64,000 nt of DNA from Phyto melanocephala (Eukaryota; Arthropoda; Insecta; Diptera; Rhinophoridae): contig OW799233.1 of NCBI GenBank assembly GCA_941918925.1, positions 28,774,421 to 28,838,420 of the forward strand. The letters are read 5' to 3'. The position numbers and the translations under genes are program-made. The notes beneath the pieces are model-generated. The model saw only the letters and a list, made by a program, of their open reading frames with translations, was not told the origin of the DNA and searched no databases. Below are positions 1 to 11,482 of this stretch, piece after piece; the stretch's first letter is position 1, and every line of letters begins with the position of its first letter.

Positions 1-526
1 GGAAATTAAAAAGTAATGTGAGCCACCAAATTGTTAAAATTTTTTTGATCGACGTGTCATGTTATACATAACCCTATTCTTTTTATTTTAATAAAAAGAC
101 ACTTGAAAAATCTCAGTTTTATATTGATTTAAAAGGATAAAGGCGTCCCATATGCATAAAATTTTTATGTAGCCTAAGAATTTAATTTTCTTTAGGTAAA
201 GAATTTATGGTTAATTTTTTTCAAAATAAAAATATTTTATATCAGGATCCACTTTATGATACATCAGGAAGTGATAAAGTTCCCCATAAAAAATACTATA
301 AACATCTTAATGATGATTTATTAGGCACTTCAAACCGTAATTATGCCCATTTGGAGTATAAAAGTTTTTCTAACTAAAGAAGTACATTTCTGCATAAAGT
401 ATAATTCCCATATAATGTTTATCTTATATAGAATCTAACTAAAATCAAAAAATTGTAAGCCAATATTTCGCTGTATCACAAGTACAATGGCCAAAGAAAA
501 GAGAAAGACAATATTTTTTATTTATA
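1..526. other. AT-rich DNA without recognisable feature
   Basis: No open frame, repeat pair or element end was recognised here. The composition is A/T-dominated with short homopolymer runs, like the rest of the window. It ends at the TTAA duplication of the piggyBac-type element. Confidence 0.6.
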
Positions 527-530
527 TTAA

Positions 531-1047
531 CCTCTTAAGACCTGAATAAGAACAAATTAATTTTTTTCGGTTTTTATATATTTATTTTACTTTTTAGGAT
601 AAAAATATAATAATTATTTGTTATTTTATTATTTTTTTTTATTAGTAGTAATGGAAAAAAGTGGTGCACATATGTGCACCTCAGCTCTTAACATATATTT
701 AACAACTGTTAAAATGCTTAACGGTATGGTAATTTTAAAAACAGTTATTTTTTAAAATACATAGATATACAAAAATTTATAAAGCAAGTGAATCCAACCA
801 ACAAGTTCAGTTCAAAAATAAATGTTTTTTACTCATGATCATGGCCTACTAGACATTTTTTTAAACGTTAAATCAAAATTTAAAAATAATGAGTGCAACT
901 TGGTTTTGATGCCTGCTATTCATTTTTAGTAAAGCCTATAATCATATAAAATGCAACAAAAGTAAAAAAGCCACATCAAGATGGCATTGCTTGAAAAATT
1001 GAGTCATAACTAAAGGTACACATATGTGTACCTGCGGTCTTAAGAGG
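531..1047. mobile_element. Non-autonomous piggyBac-type element (MITE), 517 bp
   Basis: The ends are a perfect 12-bp inverted repeat, CCTCTTAAGACC at the left and GGTCTTAAGAGG at the right. TTAA stands immediately outside on both sides (527-530 and 1048-1051). A TTAA duplication is the hallmark of the piggyBac superfamily. The interior has no coding capacity but holds two palindromic motifs close to GGTRCACATATGTGYACC (about 663-682 and 1015-1033). A shorter relative with the same end and the same palindrome sits inside the rosa-like transposon at 39665-39775. Assignment to piggyBac rests on the target site and TIR geometry, not on a transposase. Confidence 0.75.
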
Positions 1048-1051
1048 TTAA

Positions 1052-2578
1052 CTCTTGACAATCCTGTGGGCGATTGTTTTTAATGTATTAATAAAAAAAA
1101 AAAACAAATACAAACGAGTATAAAATATTTAGAGTCCCCGTAAATAGTGTTAATTTATTTTATTCCTTTTTGTATGTGTTTTTCCCCAATGATTTGAACT
1201 ATAAAGTGTTTTTGTCACATTATTATATTTAATACTTTACTTCACCACTACTTTTGGCTGTCATTTTGTTGCATTAAAGTCAAGTGCAAAAGTGGCGGTA
1301 AGTGAATGAATGAGTGAGTTTATGTTAAGTTCTTAAATATTTACAACTGAAAAAAAGAAAGGAAACCGACAAGCTTGTCAATGGCTATTTGTCATTGCTG
1401 ATGATATTGTGCTTCCTTGCAGTTCTAGGTACAGTATGTGTAATGACTAAGTTTAATAAGATCATAGGTTTGGAAAAATTTGAACGTACTTCTCCCTTGA
1501 ATACTAAGTAATAACGAGATGACAGTTAAGGTTTAATTTATTTCTGCAAATAATTTTTTAAATTTAAACTTTACTAATTATTTAAAAACACATTTAGACT
1601 TAAAGTTTAACAAATAGCAATACTGACTACCTTGTATATTACTAAGAGACAAGTGAAAGACAATGCATTTTATTTTACTCGTTCGGAGTAGTCAATTAAT
1701 ATACAATTTATTTTATTCAAAACAGGTACATATAAAGCTTAAATAAAAACTGTGGGGTATACTTTATTCAGTCTATACATGTGTTATATGAGTGTGTACA
1801 TATTTGTGCTTCTCTGGCGCATACAAGTAATCTGGTATAAGCTATAAATAACTCATGAAATGAAGTCCATGTAATGTTAAACAATATTTTTTTGTTTACT
1901 GTTTTCTTGTTCTTCGACTTTTACTATTTGCCAATGGCTTTTTTACGACTAAGGGTTATTGTGGAGAAATGTGTGTGTTACTGTGTTGATTTGTTTGGTT
2001 TTACGTATGTATGTGTAATAAAGTGCGTGTATGTTTTAATAAATACAAAAACATATTTCATTTTAAAATCTAACAAAAATCCTAGCAAAAAATGCTCAAT
2101 ATTAATGATTATTATTAAAAATAAATAGTTGCAAAAGCATTACCTACCCTTCATTATAACTGGGAAACGTAAAAATAAGTTTAACATTTCACTTGTTTTT
2201 TGTTTGTTTTTACAATTTTCATTTGTGAGTCTATTAAAAGTTGTTTGCTTCGTTACTCCTCAAGGCTTACACGAAGCATGCCTGGCTTCTGTCTCGTTAA
2301 TCTTTTGTTTTTCATATAAGTAGATGATTAGTGTAACTAAGACTAAGTCTAAATAATGGGACGGCCATTCGTCGTTGACTAAGAACAATGCCTCCATATG
2401 ATTGTGTAGTAGTGTAGTACAGATTTTTTCTTTGTGTTGCAGAGAGGATGGGGAGCTTGTGCTAGTTTTTTGGTGTTAACTGAGCATTTATAATTTGCTC
2501 TCTAGGTGGCGCTAGAAATCTCTAGGGTCCTTCGGACATATAATACACTGTTTTTTCCACTATTTAACAAGTCGTAAG
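1052..2578. other. AT-rich DNA, no gene recognised
   Basis: Two adjacent plus-strand frames (1874-2128, 84 codons; 2129-2323, 64 codons) are rich in Phe/Leu/Val/Cys and look like chance translations of T-rich DNA. A slightly less AT-rich stretch around 2440-2540 gave no recognisable protein in any frame I read. No inverted or tandem repeat of note was seen. Confidence 0.5.
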
Positions 2579-2582
2579 ATAT

Positions 2583-3122
2583 TGTTACGTTTATACCTTT
2601 TATAAACGTTTGCTTATTTTCTTTAAATACTTTGAGTTCTTTTATTGCAATCAAAAATAGTTGAAATTAGTTATAAAATTAAGAGCTTTTTATTTACTTT
2701 AACACACTCAGATATTGTTTTATAGCACTTTACTTATTTCACTTATTGTTATACACTTTTATTATCAAACTCACTTTGATACGCGCTTTACAAGCTCTAC
2801 TGTTATACGGATCATGTTAGCTGTGTTGTTTGGCTATTTATAGTAACATAGTGGTGTTCGGTACCATTCGACAAAGTTCTCGTATGTACACACTATTTCA
2901 TTCGAAAACCGTTACATTTAAATTACGACGTAATGTTAATGTTAAGTAATATACAGGAATAAAAAAAGTGCCTAAGAGTATGCTACAAATAACAACAACT
3001 TAACATCATGTTCGAACAACCAGCGAAATAATTTAATACAAACAAAACTACAGTAACTTAAACTACTACAACTAAAATAAATTATAATGTAAATTAAGCT
3101 ATTTAAAAATAAATCTGTAACA
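2583..3122 (-). mobile_element. Solo LTR of a gypsy-like retrotransposon, copy A
   Basis: This 540-bp block begins TGTTACG and ends CTGTAACA (read on plus) and is bounded by the 4-bp direct repeat ATAT at 2579-2582 and 3123-3126. It is the reverse complement of the block at 14736-15266, with the same ends and the same ATAT duplication. On the minus strand it holds a TATA-like TATAAATA (about 2835-2842 on plus) and downstream AATAAA signals, as expected of U3-R-U5. TG...CA ends and ATAT targets are typical of the 17.6/297 (gypsy, errantivirus-related) clade. No internal coding region is present, so this is a solo LTR. The minus-strand frame 2972-3274 overlapping it is a chance frame. Confidence 0.85.
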
Positions 3123-3126
3123 ATAT

Positions 3127-3716
3127 TTTTGAAAAGGATCCTCTTTTTTTCTGAAAGCAAGAAATGCTTTAAATATGCTCGTCTGTTTTGTGTATGTTTA
3201 GTTTGATTAACATCAGAACCATACTTCAGGGCCATTACTGACGGTTGTCTTATTACTAGGTTGAGTTTATGCATCCAATATTAACTCCGAGTAAAAAAAC
3301 ACTCACGTGTTCATTTTTACCACTAAGTGAAGTTCGATGAGATGTTACCATTAACCAGCCCAAGATATTTTTTAGGGGCTACTTATACTAAGAAAGGATT
3401 ATGGCCTGTGCTCTCGGCAATTGTCCTTGTTTTTGCCTAATATAAATACTATAAGTAACCTATTAATTTTTGATGTTTCTTATGTACTTGGAAAAATAAA
3501 TCATAAAATTAAAAAAAACAAACCAATTAGCTTAATAATAGTTGAGATATACATATATAAGCTAAAATTCGTGACACTTTTGTATGATGGAGGTTATGTT
3601 ATGGCTCACATGGGTCCTCCGGCTGGAATACAATGTACGTATCACATCATTTGTCCATATTACTTGACTTTTATCTTTTAACAGCCATCCTTTTCTATGA
3701 AGAAGTTAATTCTTCC
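3127..3716. other. AT-rich DNA, no gene recognised
   Basis: An 86-codon plus frame (3421-3681) is K/I/Y-rich with no recognisable domain and probably chance. No element ends were seen. Confidence 0.5.
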
Positions 3717-3856
3717 CAGGTCACGTCAATATATTAAAGTTGATATATAATGTGACATCTCAGGTCTCCCAATGCCGGGACAGTATCAGGTCACGTCAGT
3801 ATATATATAAGTTGATATATAATGTAATATCTCAGGTCTGCAAATGCCCGACAGTG
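3717..3856. repeat. 70-bp tandem duplication
   Basis: Two direct copies of a 70-bp unit, 3717-3786 and 3787-3856. Each starts CAGGTCACGTCA, contains GTTGATATATAATGT and continues with ATCTCAGGTCT. The copies differ by scattered substitutions and by TATATTAA versus TATATATA near the start. No coding potential. Confidence 0.8.
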
Positions 3857-6185
3857 ACAGAGAAGATGGCCTCCTCTTCCTTCTCGTTATCGAAATATTT
3901 GCAGATGTCATAATAACAAATATCTAACCCTTTTGCATCTGTTTCTAGAGATCAGTGTTTCATAATGACTGTAGTGAGGTTTTTAAAGTGATTAAAGACT
4001 TATATACTGGTCCAGATCTTTCTGGTTTCTTTGGAAGTTGTTTCTGCTTTCTTTTATCTGTTTCATAAAGGAATGTATTCTCCAAGTACCTAAGGATAAT
4101 TAATTAAACTCTTGTTAGTCTTATCGAAGTGTCGAGATTTTTTTAATGGCGTAAATCAGTAAAATCGGTTTAAAAATAGGAACATAATAATTGACTAATA
4201 GTCGAGACGGTACTCCCACCTGCAGTAAATAAATTTTGTAATAAGTTTTTATATAAATAACCTTAAAAGAGTATTTACAAATACATACATAGGTGTGTAT
4301 ACATAAAGAGCCTTTGATGTGGTGGTTTCCAAGCCACTGGTCTGGAAAGGCTGGCAGCTGTTGAATATTTCTCATCTGTACCCATGTTCTGTAAATTTAG
4401 TGAGAACTTCCCGCATAGAAAAGGTCCACCGTTTCTCGAAGTGTGAGAGAAAAGTGTATCTGTAACTCATGACGAAAAATACCATTTATGATTATTTATT
4501 ATACTTAATTAAAAGAAGAAGAAGAGAAAAAAAAATAAACTGAATAAGTGCGGAAATAATAATATAGTATGTAAAACTTAGAAAATAAAAGTGTTTAAAA
4601 ATTTTTCCTCCAAACTGTCCTCTGGCAAATTCAAAATTTTTTTCTTTTTGTTGTTTTGAAACCCTCATATTTTTCTAAACGATAACAAATTTATGATATA
4701 AATATTCATACATATAATGTATTAATAATATAAATTCAATTTTACCTTTTTTATGCTTTTGTCACTCATATTATGTAATTCTCGCCTGAAACCTATGCAG
4801 AAACACATTTTTTATGACTTACGAGTATTTTTCTTACGTGACAGATATTTCTCAAATGAATAGTTACAGAAACAGTGCAGTGAGTAAAAACTGCTGTTTG
4901 TCTCGTTTTTGTTTGTTTTTCTGTATCAATTTACATGTTTCAAGTGAAAAGTTTCTCGTAGCGAGAGTTACAGAACATGGGCAATATGTCGTATGACATT
5001 TACGAATATGGATTTTTTAACAACTAGTTAAAATAGTAAAATAGTTAAAACTTAGTACAGAACATTTGGTTCAAACATGGCTAGATCAACAGGCTTTCAA
5101 TGCTGATTAAAAAAAAATCTTCAGCAATGAAATTTATTTCTCACTTCGTGGTTACGTGAGAGCCTATGTATACACATATACGTGAATGCCTATATTTACA
5201 ACCTTGTCAGACCGGCGTTTTTAAAGCAACTTAATAGTTAACCCTTTATTTTGAATTATAAAAACATCTAGTATGTGTGTGGATTATAGACAGAGGTTAT
5301 TTTATCATCTAAAGAAAAATGGAAGTGTCGTGAAAATAGAAAAAAACTATAAAAAATTGAATATTCTTTCACAAGCAGAATACTAAAGCAAGTATTTATG
5401 TTGGTTTTATGTAAAACACAACTTTACAAAAGAACAAAAAAAAAAAAAAAATAACTTGAAATAATGTCGACACTTTTTGCGTGTTTTATTTTCTTTCTCA
5501 ACATTTGCATGGATCAGACTGAATTCTTAACAAGACCATGTCAAAGAAAAACATATAAAATTATAAAAAATGTTGAATGTGAAAGTCATGAAAAAACGAA
5601 CCTTTATCTGAAAAATATTGTATACAAATGAGTTTTTTTTTGATTGATGGTTAGGTTTTAGATTGTCTTTTATGTTAAAAATAACTTTTGTGTATGTATG
5701 TATTTATAAATTTGTGCTAATTTTTGTTGTTGTTAAGTAAAAATTCTTCTGAGGAGTTAAAACTGTTTTGGCAATAACCCTTATTAAGACCAATACAAAT
5801 GTATTAGGGTATTGCCTAAAGGAAGATTGGAATAAAATTTGCTTTGAGGTAATTTTAAAAGACTTGGAAAGATTTTTAAAAACATATTATATTACATATG
5901 TAAAATGCTTTTCTCGGACTTCTTCATGGAATTAGAATTCATAACTAGCCGCAGTTTATCTTCGTCTATAGAGAGTTGCGATTATTTCGTTGATTTAATA
6001 ACCGATTAAACAACCACTCACTCTAAGCTTATTTAGGAGATCTATCAATAAATATCTTGCAAATACCCGCGTGATAATAGAACTATTTTGGTCATATAAT
6101 AGTAATAAAGTGTTGCCGGTACAGAGTAACATTTAGGAGGTTTGAAAAAGCTGCAAAAAAGGTCCTTTTAAAAAAAGTTGCATGT
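3857..6185. other. AT-rich DNA with one hairpin, no gene
   Basis: Short frames (4121-4375 minus, 4814-4996 plus) have no recognisable features. The one structured item is an inverted repeat at 5770-5816: GGCAATAACCCT and AGGGTATTGCC, separated by about 24 bp and differing by one bulged base. A long A run lies at about 5436-5452. Confidence 0.5.
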
Positions 6186-6327
6186 CACTCTTTATCGATA
6201 TACTACTATGTAATTTGAAATTCCTATTTATGTTACAATTCAATAAAATTTGTATTAGTGAAGTATAGTATTAATTTTCAAATTTGTTGAATTTTTACTT
6301 CACAATATAGTATACCGATAAAGAGTG
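6186..6327. mobile_element. Small MITE-like TIR element, 142 bp
   Basis: The ends form a 20-bp inverted repeat with one mismatch: CACTCTTTATCGATATACTA (6186-6205) against TAGTATACCGATAAAGAGTG (6308-6327). The interior is non-coding and AT-rich. No clean target duplication is visible, so the outer boundaries may be off by a few bases. Superfamily unknown. Confidence 0.65.
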
Positions 6328-6335
6328 TTGATGAT

Positions 6336-6397
6336 GAAATCGTAGCTGCTTTCGAAAATGCATTCCTTTCGGCTAATATCGGAAATAATTTTAGAAA
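6336..6397 (+). repeat. Interspersed repeat fragment, shared with 57901-57960
   Basis: GAAATCGTAGCTG...TTTCGAAAATGCATTCC...CGGCTAATATCGGAAA aligns without large gaps to 57901-57960, which reads GAAATCGTATCTG...AAAATGCATTCC...CGGCTAGTATCGGAAA. Similarity continues weakly into AT-rich flank on the right. Nature unknown; it is an interspersed family with at least two copies here. Confidence 0.6.
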
Positions 6398-6705
6398 GAA
6401 TATTCCTAGAAATGATTACAATTTAATTTAATTTGAATTATAAAATTAAACAAAATAATAAATGAACTTAAGCCAAAAATAAAAATGATTCAAAATCAAT
6501 TTAAAATCTAATATAAAGAAAAGTTCGAATAAGATATCAATATATAATTAAAATATTAAAATACATAAATAGCCGGGAAGGCTAGTCTTTTGTAAACGTT
6601 TCCGCACTGTTGGGGCACATAAAACAAAATGTCCAATTTCAGTAGAATTCGGGCTTGATGGTTTGTATGAATCTTCTTTTAAAATAAGGACAATGCAACG
6701 ATCAA

Positions 6706-6963
6706 CGATCTTCTCTGCAATTGTCCTGCATTCGGGGACCTGAGACGCCAGATTCTAGGTCAACGAATACTTGTAAGTAAGACTTGTCTCTCCGCAGTTG
6801 ATCTGGGAAAGATCCATACCTTCGTGAACAGGACGGGATGGCTGGGGAACGACGGCCAGAGGACATAGACGAACGGGCGATGGTGCCTACGGTATCACAA
6901 CGGGACCCTCGGAGGACCCAAGTGAGCTATGCCTTCGGGCGGCTGCCGGATCTAACCTAACCT
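6706..6963 (+). mobile_element. 5'-truncated LOA/R1-like non-LTR retrotransposon, 3' end
   Basis: This 258-bp GC-rich insert is flanked by the 9-bp duplication AACGATCAA (6697-6705 and 6964-6972) and ends in TCTAACCTAACCT, a CCTAA-type 3' tail. One frame from about 6713 to a TAG near 6868 reads LCNCPAFGDLRRQILGQ..., then KIHTFVNRTGWLG. That matches the cysteine-rich C-terminal tail (CxCP...LRR..LG...FVxxTGW) after RNase H in LOA/R1/I-group ORF2 proteins. Target-site duplication, 5' truncation and tandem 3' tail are all standard for target-primed reverse transcription. The clade call is by motif memory only. Confidence 0.8.
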
Positions 6964-6972
6964 AACGATCAA

Positions 6973-8162
6973 GTGTCGCAGTGACTTTTTGCAATTTATG
7001 ACATCAATCTATTTTTAAATTATTTTTTTGATGTGTTTTGAAAAGTATAAACTGATCTGTTAAGACATATAGCAATTTCTCGTAAATATTTTCTATTTTT
7101 ACGAAGTTCAACAACAACTTTCTATTTTTCCGTAGTACAGTGCGTATTTCGACCCATCTGTACAATAATCAAATGTTTAATTTCTTTTATTTTCTGTTTA
7201 ATGATAATTCTTTCGACGTCCTTTAGAATTATTAAAAAAACATTATATTTCAAAATTTGTATTTAAATTGAATGAGTATCTATTATTTTGATCAAACCAA
7301 TTTTTCACTTTGAATAATAAAATTTATATTTTTATAATGATACTTAATATTTGTTAACACTTGGCTGTTTAAGTGATACCGGACTAAAATATGAAGAACT
7401 AATTTTTTACTCCATTTATATGATATCACCCTAATTATCATTAATATATATATATGTGTAGAACTACCTAAAGGTATACGAATCATAACAAATTTAAAAT
7501 CAACTTGACAGTTTTTCATTTTAAAACTAGTGTTCATTTTCTTTAAAGGTTTCAGTCTGCTGTCGTTTTTGTTTTTGGGATAGAGGAACTGTGTGTTTGT
7601 GTTGTTTAAAAAAGCAATCAAAAATTATTTTTTTTTAAAGACTGCACTGAGTTATTTTAAATAGTTTAGTATGCTTTTTTCAATTATTCAGTGTGAGTTT
7701 ATTTTGTTATCGTTATTAAAACCTGATGTGTAATTTTACGTTCGTAATTTTAAATTAAATTTTTCTTGCCCCAATGATTTATGATTTTTTTTATATTCTT
7801 AAAATGATTTTGGCAGTTTGTATATTGCAAATTTTTGATGCTACTATAGTAATAAAAGGGAAAATTATTCGTTTTCAGTAACAATGTTGGAATGCTGGTT
7901 ATTTTTTTAAATAATCTTTATTTATTTGTATATAAAAGACTATAGATTATAATCCTTATACACTAACAATAATACATGCAAAAAATAAACTTAACTAATT
8001 TCCAACATTTAAGAACAGAATAATATTACGTTTTATTATATTTATTAACAATTACAGACAAATCAATGAAATTATAAACATCATTATAGTTTTTCGATAT
8101 TCTTTTTAGTGGTTTAGCATCAGCGTATTTAGTTTGAAGACATCTACGATAAAGAGGAGTAA
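6973..8162. other. AT-rich DNA, no gene recognised
   Basis: The longest frame (7292-7621 minus, 109 codons) is K/N/I/Y-rich and low in complexity, with no domain or motif I recognise, so it is treated as chance. No element ends were seen before the hAT-type duplication at 8163. Confidence 0.5.
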
Positions 8163-8170
8163 AAATCCGA

Positions 8171-9022
8171 TAGGGTGATTGACTCGGTTTTAAAACCGGT
8201 GGAAAACCCGGTTTCTTAACCTTTCAGCTGGCGGTTTTTTCCAAATGTTAATTTTTCGAATGTCGAATACACCGGTTTTTTTTACTCAGAGAAGCCGTTT
8301 TTTTCATTTTTAGTTCATTATCTTTGTAACCAAACGTACCATAAAATATTTATTACTCAAAAAATTTCCAAAAATCAGAAAATTTATTAAACACTCTTCC
8401 ATAATATTATAAGAAATTTACTTGTTGTTTCAAAAACAAATGTTAAATAAAAAAATAATTAGGCTTAAGTATTATTTGTTTTAAATGGAGAGCAGGTACT
8501 TTAAACGTTGTTGCGCTTATAATTTGCTATGATAATAAGCTGTTCAGTTTAGTTTTTTGACCAAATTATTGTACTTTGCAATACTTTTTGATCTCATTTT
8601 CGAATTTCATAATATTTTGCTTCTACGAAATCTAGCGACTTGTACTTAATACTACCCATAGCTGTACTAATATCTTTGAAAACATATGACTTGTATACTA
8701 AAATAGTTTAGCACACAAATGGTCATTATTACAACTTGCCTTCAAAGTTAATATTAGTAAAAGGTAAATTTGACTACAGTGAGCAGTGAAGTGACTTTTT
8801 AATATTTTTCATTATTACAACCTCTTTGTAACAAAGTTTCTTTTTATTTTAAATAACGGCATTTTAAAATAATAATGCCATTAAAAATTTTTAAAATGCA
8901 ATTAAACCATAAAACAAACTAATTTATGCCTATATATGTATCTCTGGAACCGGTTTTTAATTCTAAATTCCAAACTATGTCAAAACCGGTTTATTAAAAA
9001 TGTTAAATAGTCGATCACCCTA
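8171..9022. mobile_element. Non-autonomous hAT-type element, 852 bp
   Basis: The ends are TAGGGTGATTGACT and AGTCGATCACCCTA, an inverted repeat with one mismatch. The 8-bp flanks AAATCCGA (8163-8170) and AATTCCGA (9023-9030) match at 7 of 8 bases, consistent with a hAT duplication. Subterminal DNA carries repeated AACCGGTTT-type motifs at both sides (8188-8212 and about 8950-8995), as in hAT transposase-binding regions. No transposase frame remains. Confidence 0.7.
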
Positions 9023-9199
9023 AATTCCGAGTAGCTTTAAGTGGATCATTAAAGTTGATATTACTCTGCACAAATTCAGAATAAACAGAACCATTTTATA
9101 AGTTCACCATAAAAGTTAAATAGATAATATAGGTACATTGTCCTAAAAAATTTTAATGCTGTTTTTTTTTTGAATATCAATTCAATCCCTTTTTTACTG

Positions 9200-9960
9200 C
9201 AGAAGATTCGTCTTTATCATCTCGAAGATGGAGCCAGAAGAAATATTTTTCTCTAATAAGGCAGGCCTTGATGCATATACGGTTGATCAAAGGTTAGAAG
9301 TGGAGGGAGTCCAGATATCTTTCAGAATACCGCAATATATACTAAAGTATATTGCGGCACGCTGGCTGAGGTTTATAAAAAAGTCAATAGGAATATCAGA
9401 AATTTAAGCGGCAGCCAAGCAAACATTATGCTGCTGAGTGATGATTACTCGTCCATGAATATCACATATCATTGTCGTGAATGGTGATGCATTCAAACAT
9501 CATCCTTATATTACTGAGGGCACACGGTACCAGTGATTGCAACTGTATAACTGATGGTCTTGTAAATGATGGGGAAACTAAATCTTCTATGGCATACTCT
9601 TCTGCTTGCAAACTTTATATAGACACGTATCACCATAAAACGGCCCAGATGAGAAGGATAAATTCTTTTGGCTGTAATATTGTGATTTAATTGGAAGCAA
9701 TTGAGTGACTGCAGATTTCTGCAGATTTAACATCCTGCCAGGAGAATGGTACTTTAAAGTCTTCTAAAGAACTTGTCTTAAAAAAGTGGAGGAAGAAACT
9801 TTATATCACTTTATATGTTACTGTCTTGCACTAGAAAATATCCGAAGAACAATTTACGGAGCGTGCAGACTATATAGTCTGTCCGATATGGCAACGAAAA
9901 GTCCTACTGATTGGAAAACTTGTAACGTTTCGGAAAATTTCACTCAAACTGGTTGACGAA
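9200..9960 (+). pseudogene. Decayed non-LTR retrotransposon ORF2: RNase H and C-terminal tail
   Basis: Read across frameshifts, 9205-9470 gives DGARRNIF... then YCGTLAEVYKKVNRNIR and LSGSQANIMLLSDDYSS, resembling the TDGS...FQAEV.AI...VDSQAAI.AL core of retrotransposon RNase H. The frame 9481-9690 continues with RAHGTSDCNCITDGLVND, like GH..I.GNE.AD.LAR.G. At about 9785-9890, VEEETLYHFICYCLALENIR resembles the EEET..H.LC.CPAL..R tail of LOA/R1-type proteins. A small inverted repeat (CGCAATATATAC...GTATATTGCG, 9332-9356) interrupts the RNase H region. The fragment is clearly non-functional. Confidence 0.7.
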
Positions 9961-10990
9961 CCAAACAACAACCTCTCTTCTTTTTATTTATTTTTTTCTT
10001 TTCTCTTAATCTCTTACAGGTATCACAAAATATGATAGATCGACGTGAGCTGTACTACTGTTGCCTATTTAATCGAATCTATCTACATCTGTGTGTGTAT
10101 AAAGTAAAAAAGATTTATGTGTATAAAATCTACAATTATATTTTTAAAAACGTTTCATGTATTTTTTCGGAATTAAACTCTTTAAAGATCTGACAGAAAC
10201 GGGCCAGGAAAAAATTATTTTCATACAAAATGAAATTTAAAACTTGTTCAAAAACGCAGTCATTAGATATCTATATTCCATTTTATTTATGCCGTCATAT
10301 TATATTTAGTTTCCAAGTTTAACTTAAAGTGTGTTTTTTATGATCTCTACCATTAGCTACATTAAAATATAATTTAGGCTGGTGCTATTTTTTCGAGTTA
10401 ACATTTTCTTTATTAATTTTTTAAAATGAATGGTAACACAATTAAAAATAAAATAAAGTTTTCATAAACAACTAGACACAGTCACCAACACAAATATTAA
10501 ACAGCTTAAGAAACAAATACAACTGGAATTGTATATCCAAAAGGAGATATAGATTTTAAAAACTCATAACAAAACTTGACAAGCTAAAGGTTAGAGGATT
10601 TTAATGGGTTTGAGTGGTATTAAACATTTTTTACTAACCACTGAATTTTTAATCTACCAATCATATTAAGTGATGTAGTATATCAAAATACATATTAACT
10701 TTGAAATCAATAAATTTTATTCTTCTGATTAGAAATATGTTTTGTAACCCTCTAACTGGTAAGCATCCCTGTAGCGAAGCATCACAAAATTCACTTTAAT
10801 ACGACAGGTGGATATCAATGAAAATTCATCCAAACAAAAAGATGATGGCAATACTATACCGAAGCTTTTAGTACAACAACCAAAGCGATCTGACGTTTGG
10901 TTTAATATTTATAAGCATTTTTATGTAGAATTTCAATTTGGTAGCACGTGAAATTATTTTTTTGTGAACCGAGTCTTTAATTCAATATAA
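9961..10990. other. AT-rich DNA, no gene recognised
   Basis: No open frame, repeat pair or element boundary was recognised. It forms the left flank of the possible spliced ORF at 11201. Confidence 0.5.
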
Positions 10991-11102
10991 TTTATATTTC
11001 TAATATACCAAAGTGATTGTGAATTCTTTTTATAGTGTTGGAATTATTTAGAGTTCATATAAATCATAGTTCAGTGATGTTCTTGATATTTACAACGTAC
11101 AG

Positions 11103-11200
11103 GTAAGTAAAAGTAATGCATCCCTATAGAAGCGCTTAGCAGTTTACGTGTACTTTTTTCCTTTCATATTATTTTTATATTTTTTCCCTTTTTTATAGCA
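11103..11200 (+). other. Possible intron in the 5' region of the acidic ORF
   Basis: A strong donor-like site, ACAG|GTAAGTAA, begins near 11102. It is followed about 95 bp later by a pyrimidine-rich tract ending TTTTTTATAG|CA near 11200, directly before the ATG at 11201. The spacing and sequence suit a short dipteran intron between a non-coding first exon and a coding exon. No transcript evidence is available, so this is inference from splice-site resemblance. Confidence 0.4.
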
Positions 11201-11446
11201 ATGGAGCGTAAAAAATTATACAAATTAAATTTATTGTCTGAGGAAGAAATCGCTGACATTATGAATTCTGTTGAAACGGATGAGGAGGAAGATGAAGATG
11301 AAGATGATTATAACAGCGACTACAGCATAAAATACCCTGATTTCGATCCACAAATCCATCAAATAAGTCCAGAAAATGAAAGAGCAATCGATGAACACCT
11401 TGCAAATGTACTTTATCTATATTTACATAGTTTAATATTTTTGTAA
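11201..11446 (+). pseudogene. Acidic N-terminal ORF, possible piggyBac-like transposase fragment
   Basis: The 81-codon frame starts MERKKLYKLNLLSEEEIADI, then runs into an acidic block (TDEEEDEDEDDYNSDYS) and ...DPQIHQISPENERAIDEHLAN before degenerating. A short basic/Leu start, LSEEEI helix and D/E/S-rich segment resembles the N-termini of piggyBac-family transposases and their domesticated relatives, but no catalytic region follows. The same frame resumes at 11483-11625 (VCDNTD, stop, FVDALNLSIDMSLDDVQSAL), which could be a second exon or decayed continuation. Its codon content is less biased than the surrounding chance frames, suggesting real ancestry. Identity is uncertain; another transposon or a host gene fragment is possible. 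Confidence 0.4.
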
Positions 11447-11482
11447 TAAATTGTTATTAATTTTTTTGGTATTTTGGAAAGG

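Noticed and set aside
6940..6966. Interstitial telomere because of TAACCTAACCTAAC
   Set aside because: Only two to three units, and they form the 3' tail of a retroposon bounded by a target duplication.
7292..7621. 109-codon minus-strand frame, among the longest in the window
   Set aside because: K/N/I/Y-rich, low-complexity translation of AT-rich DNA with no domain, start context or homologue recognised.
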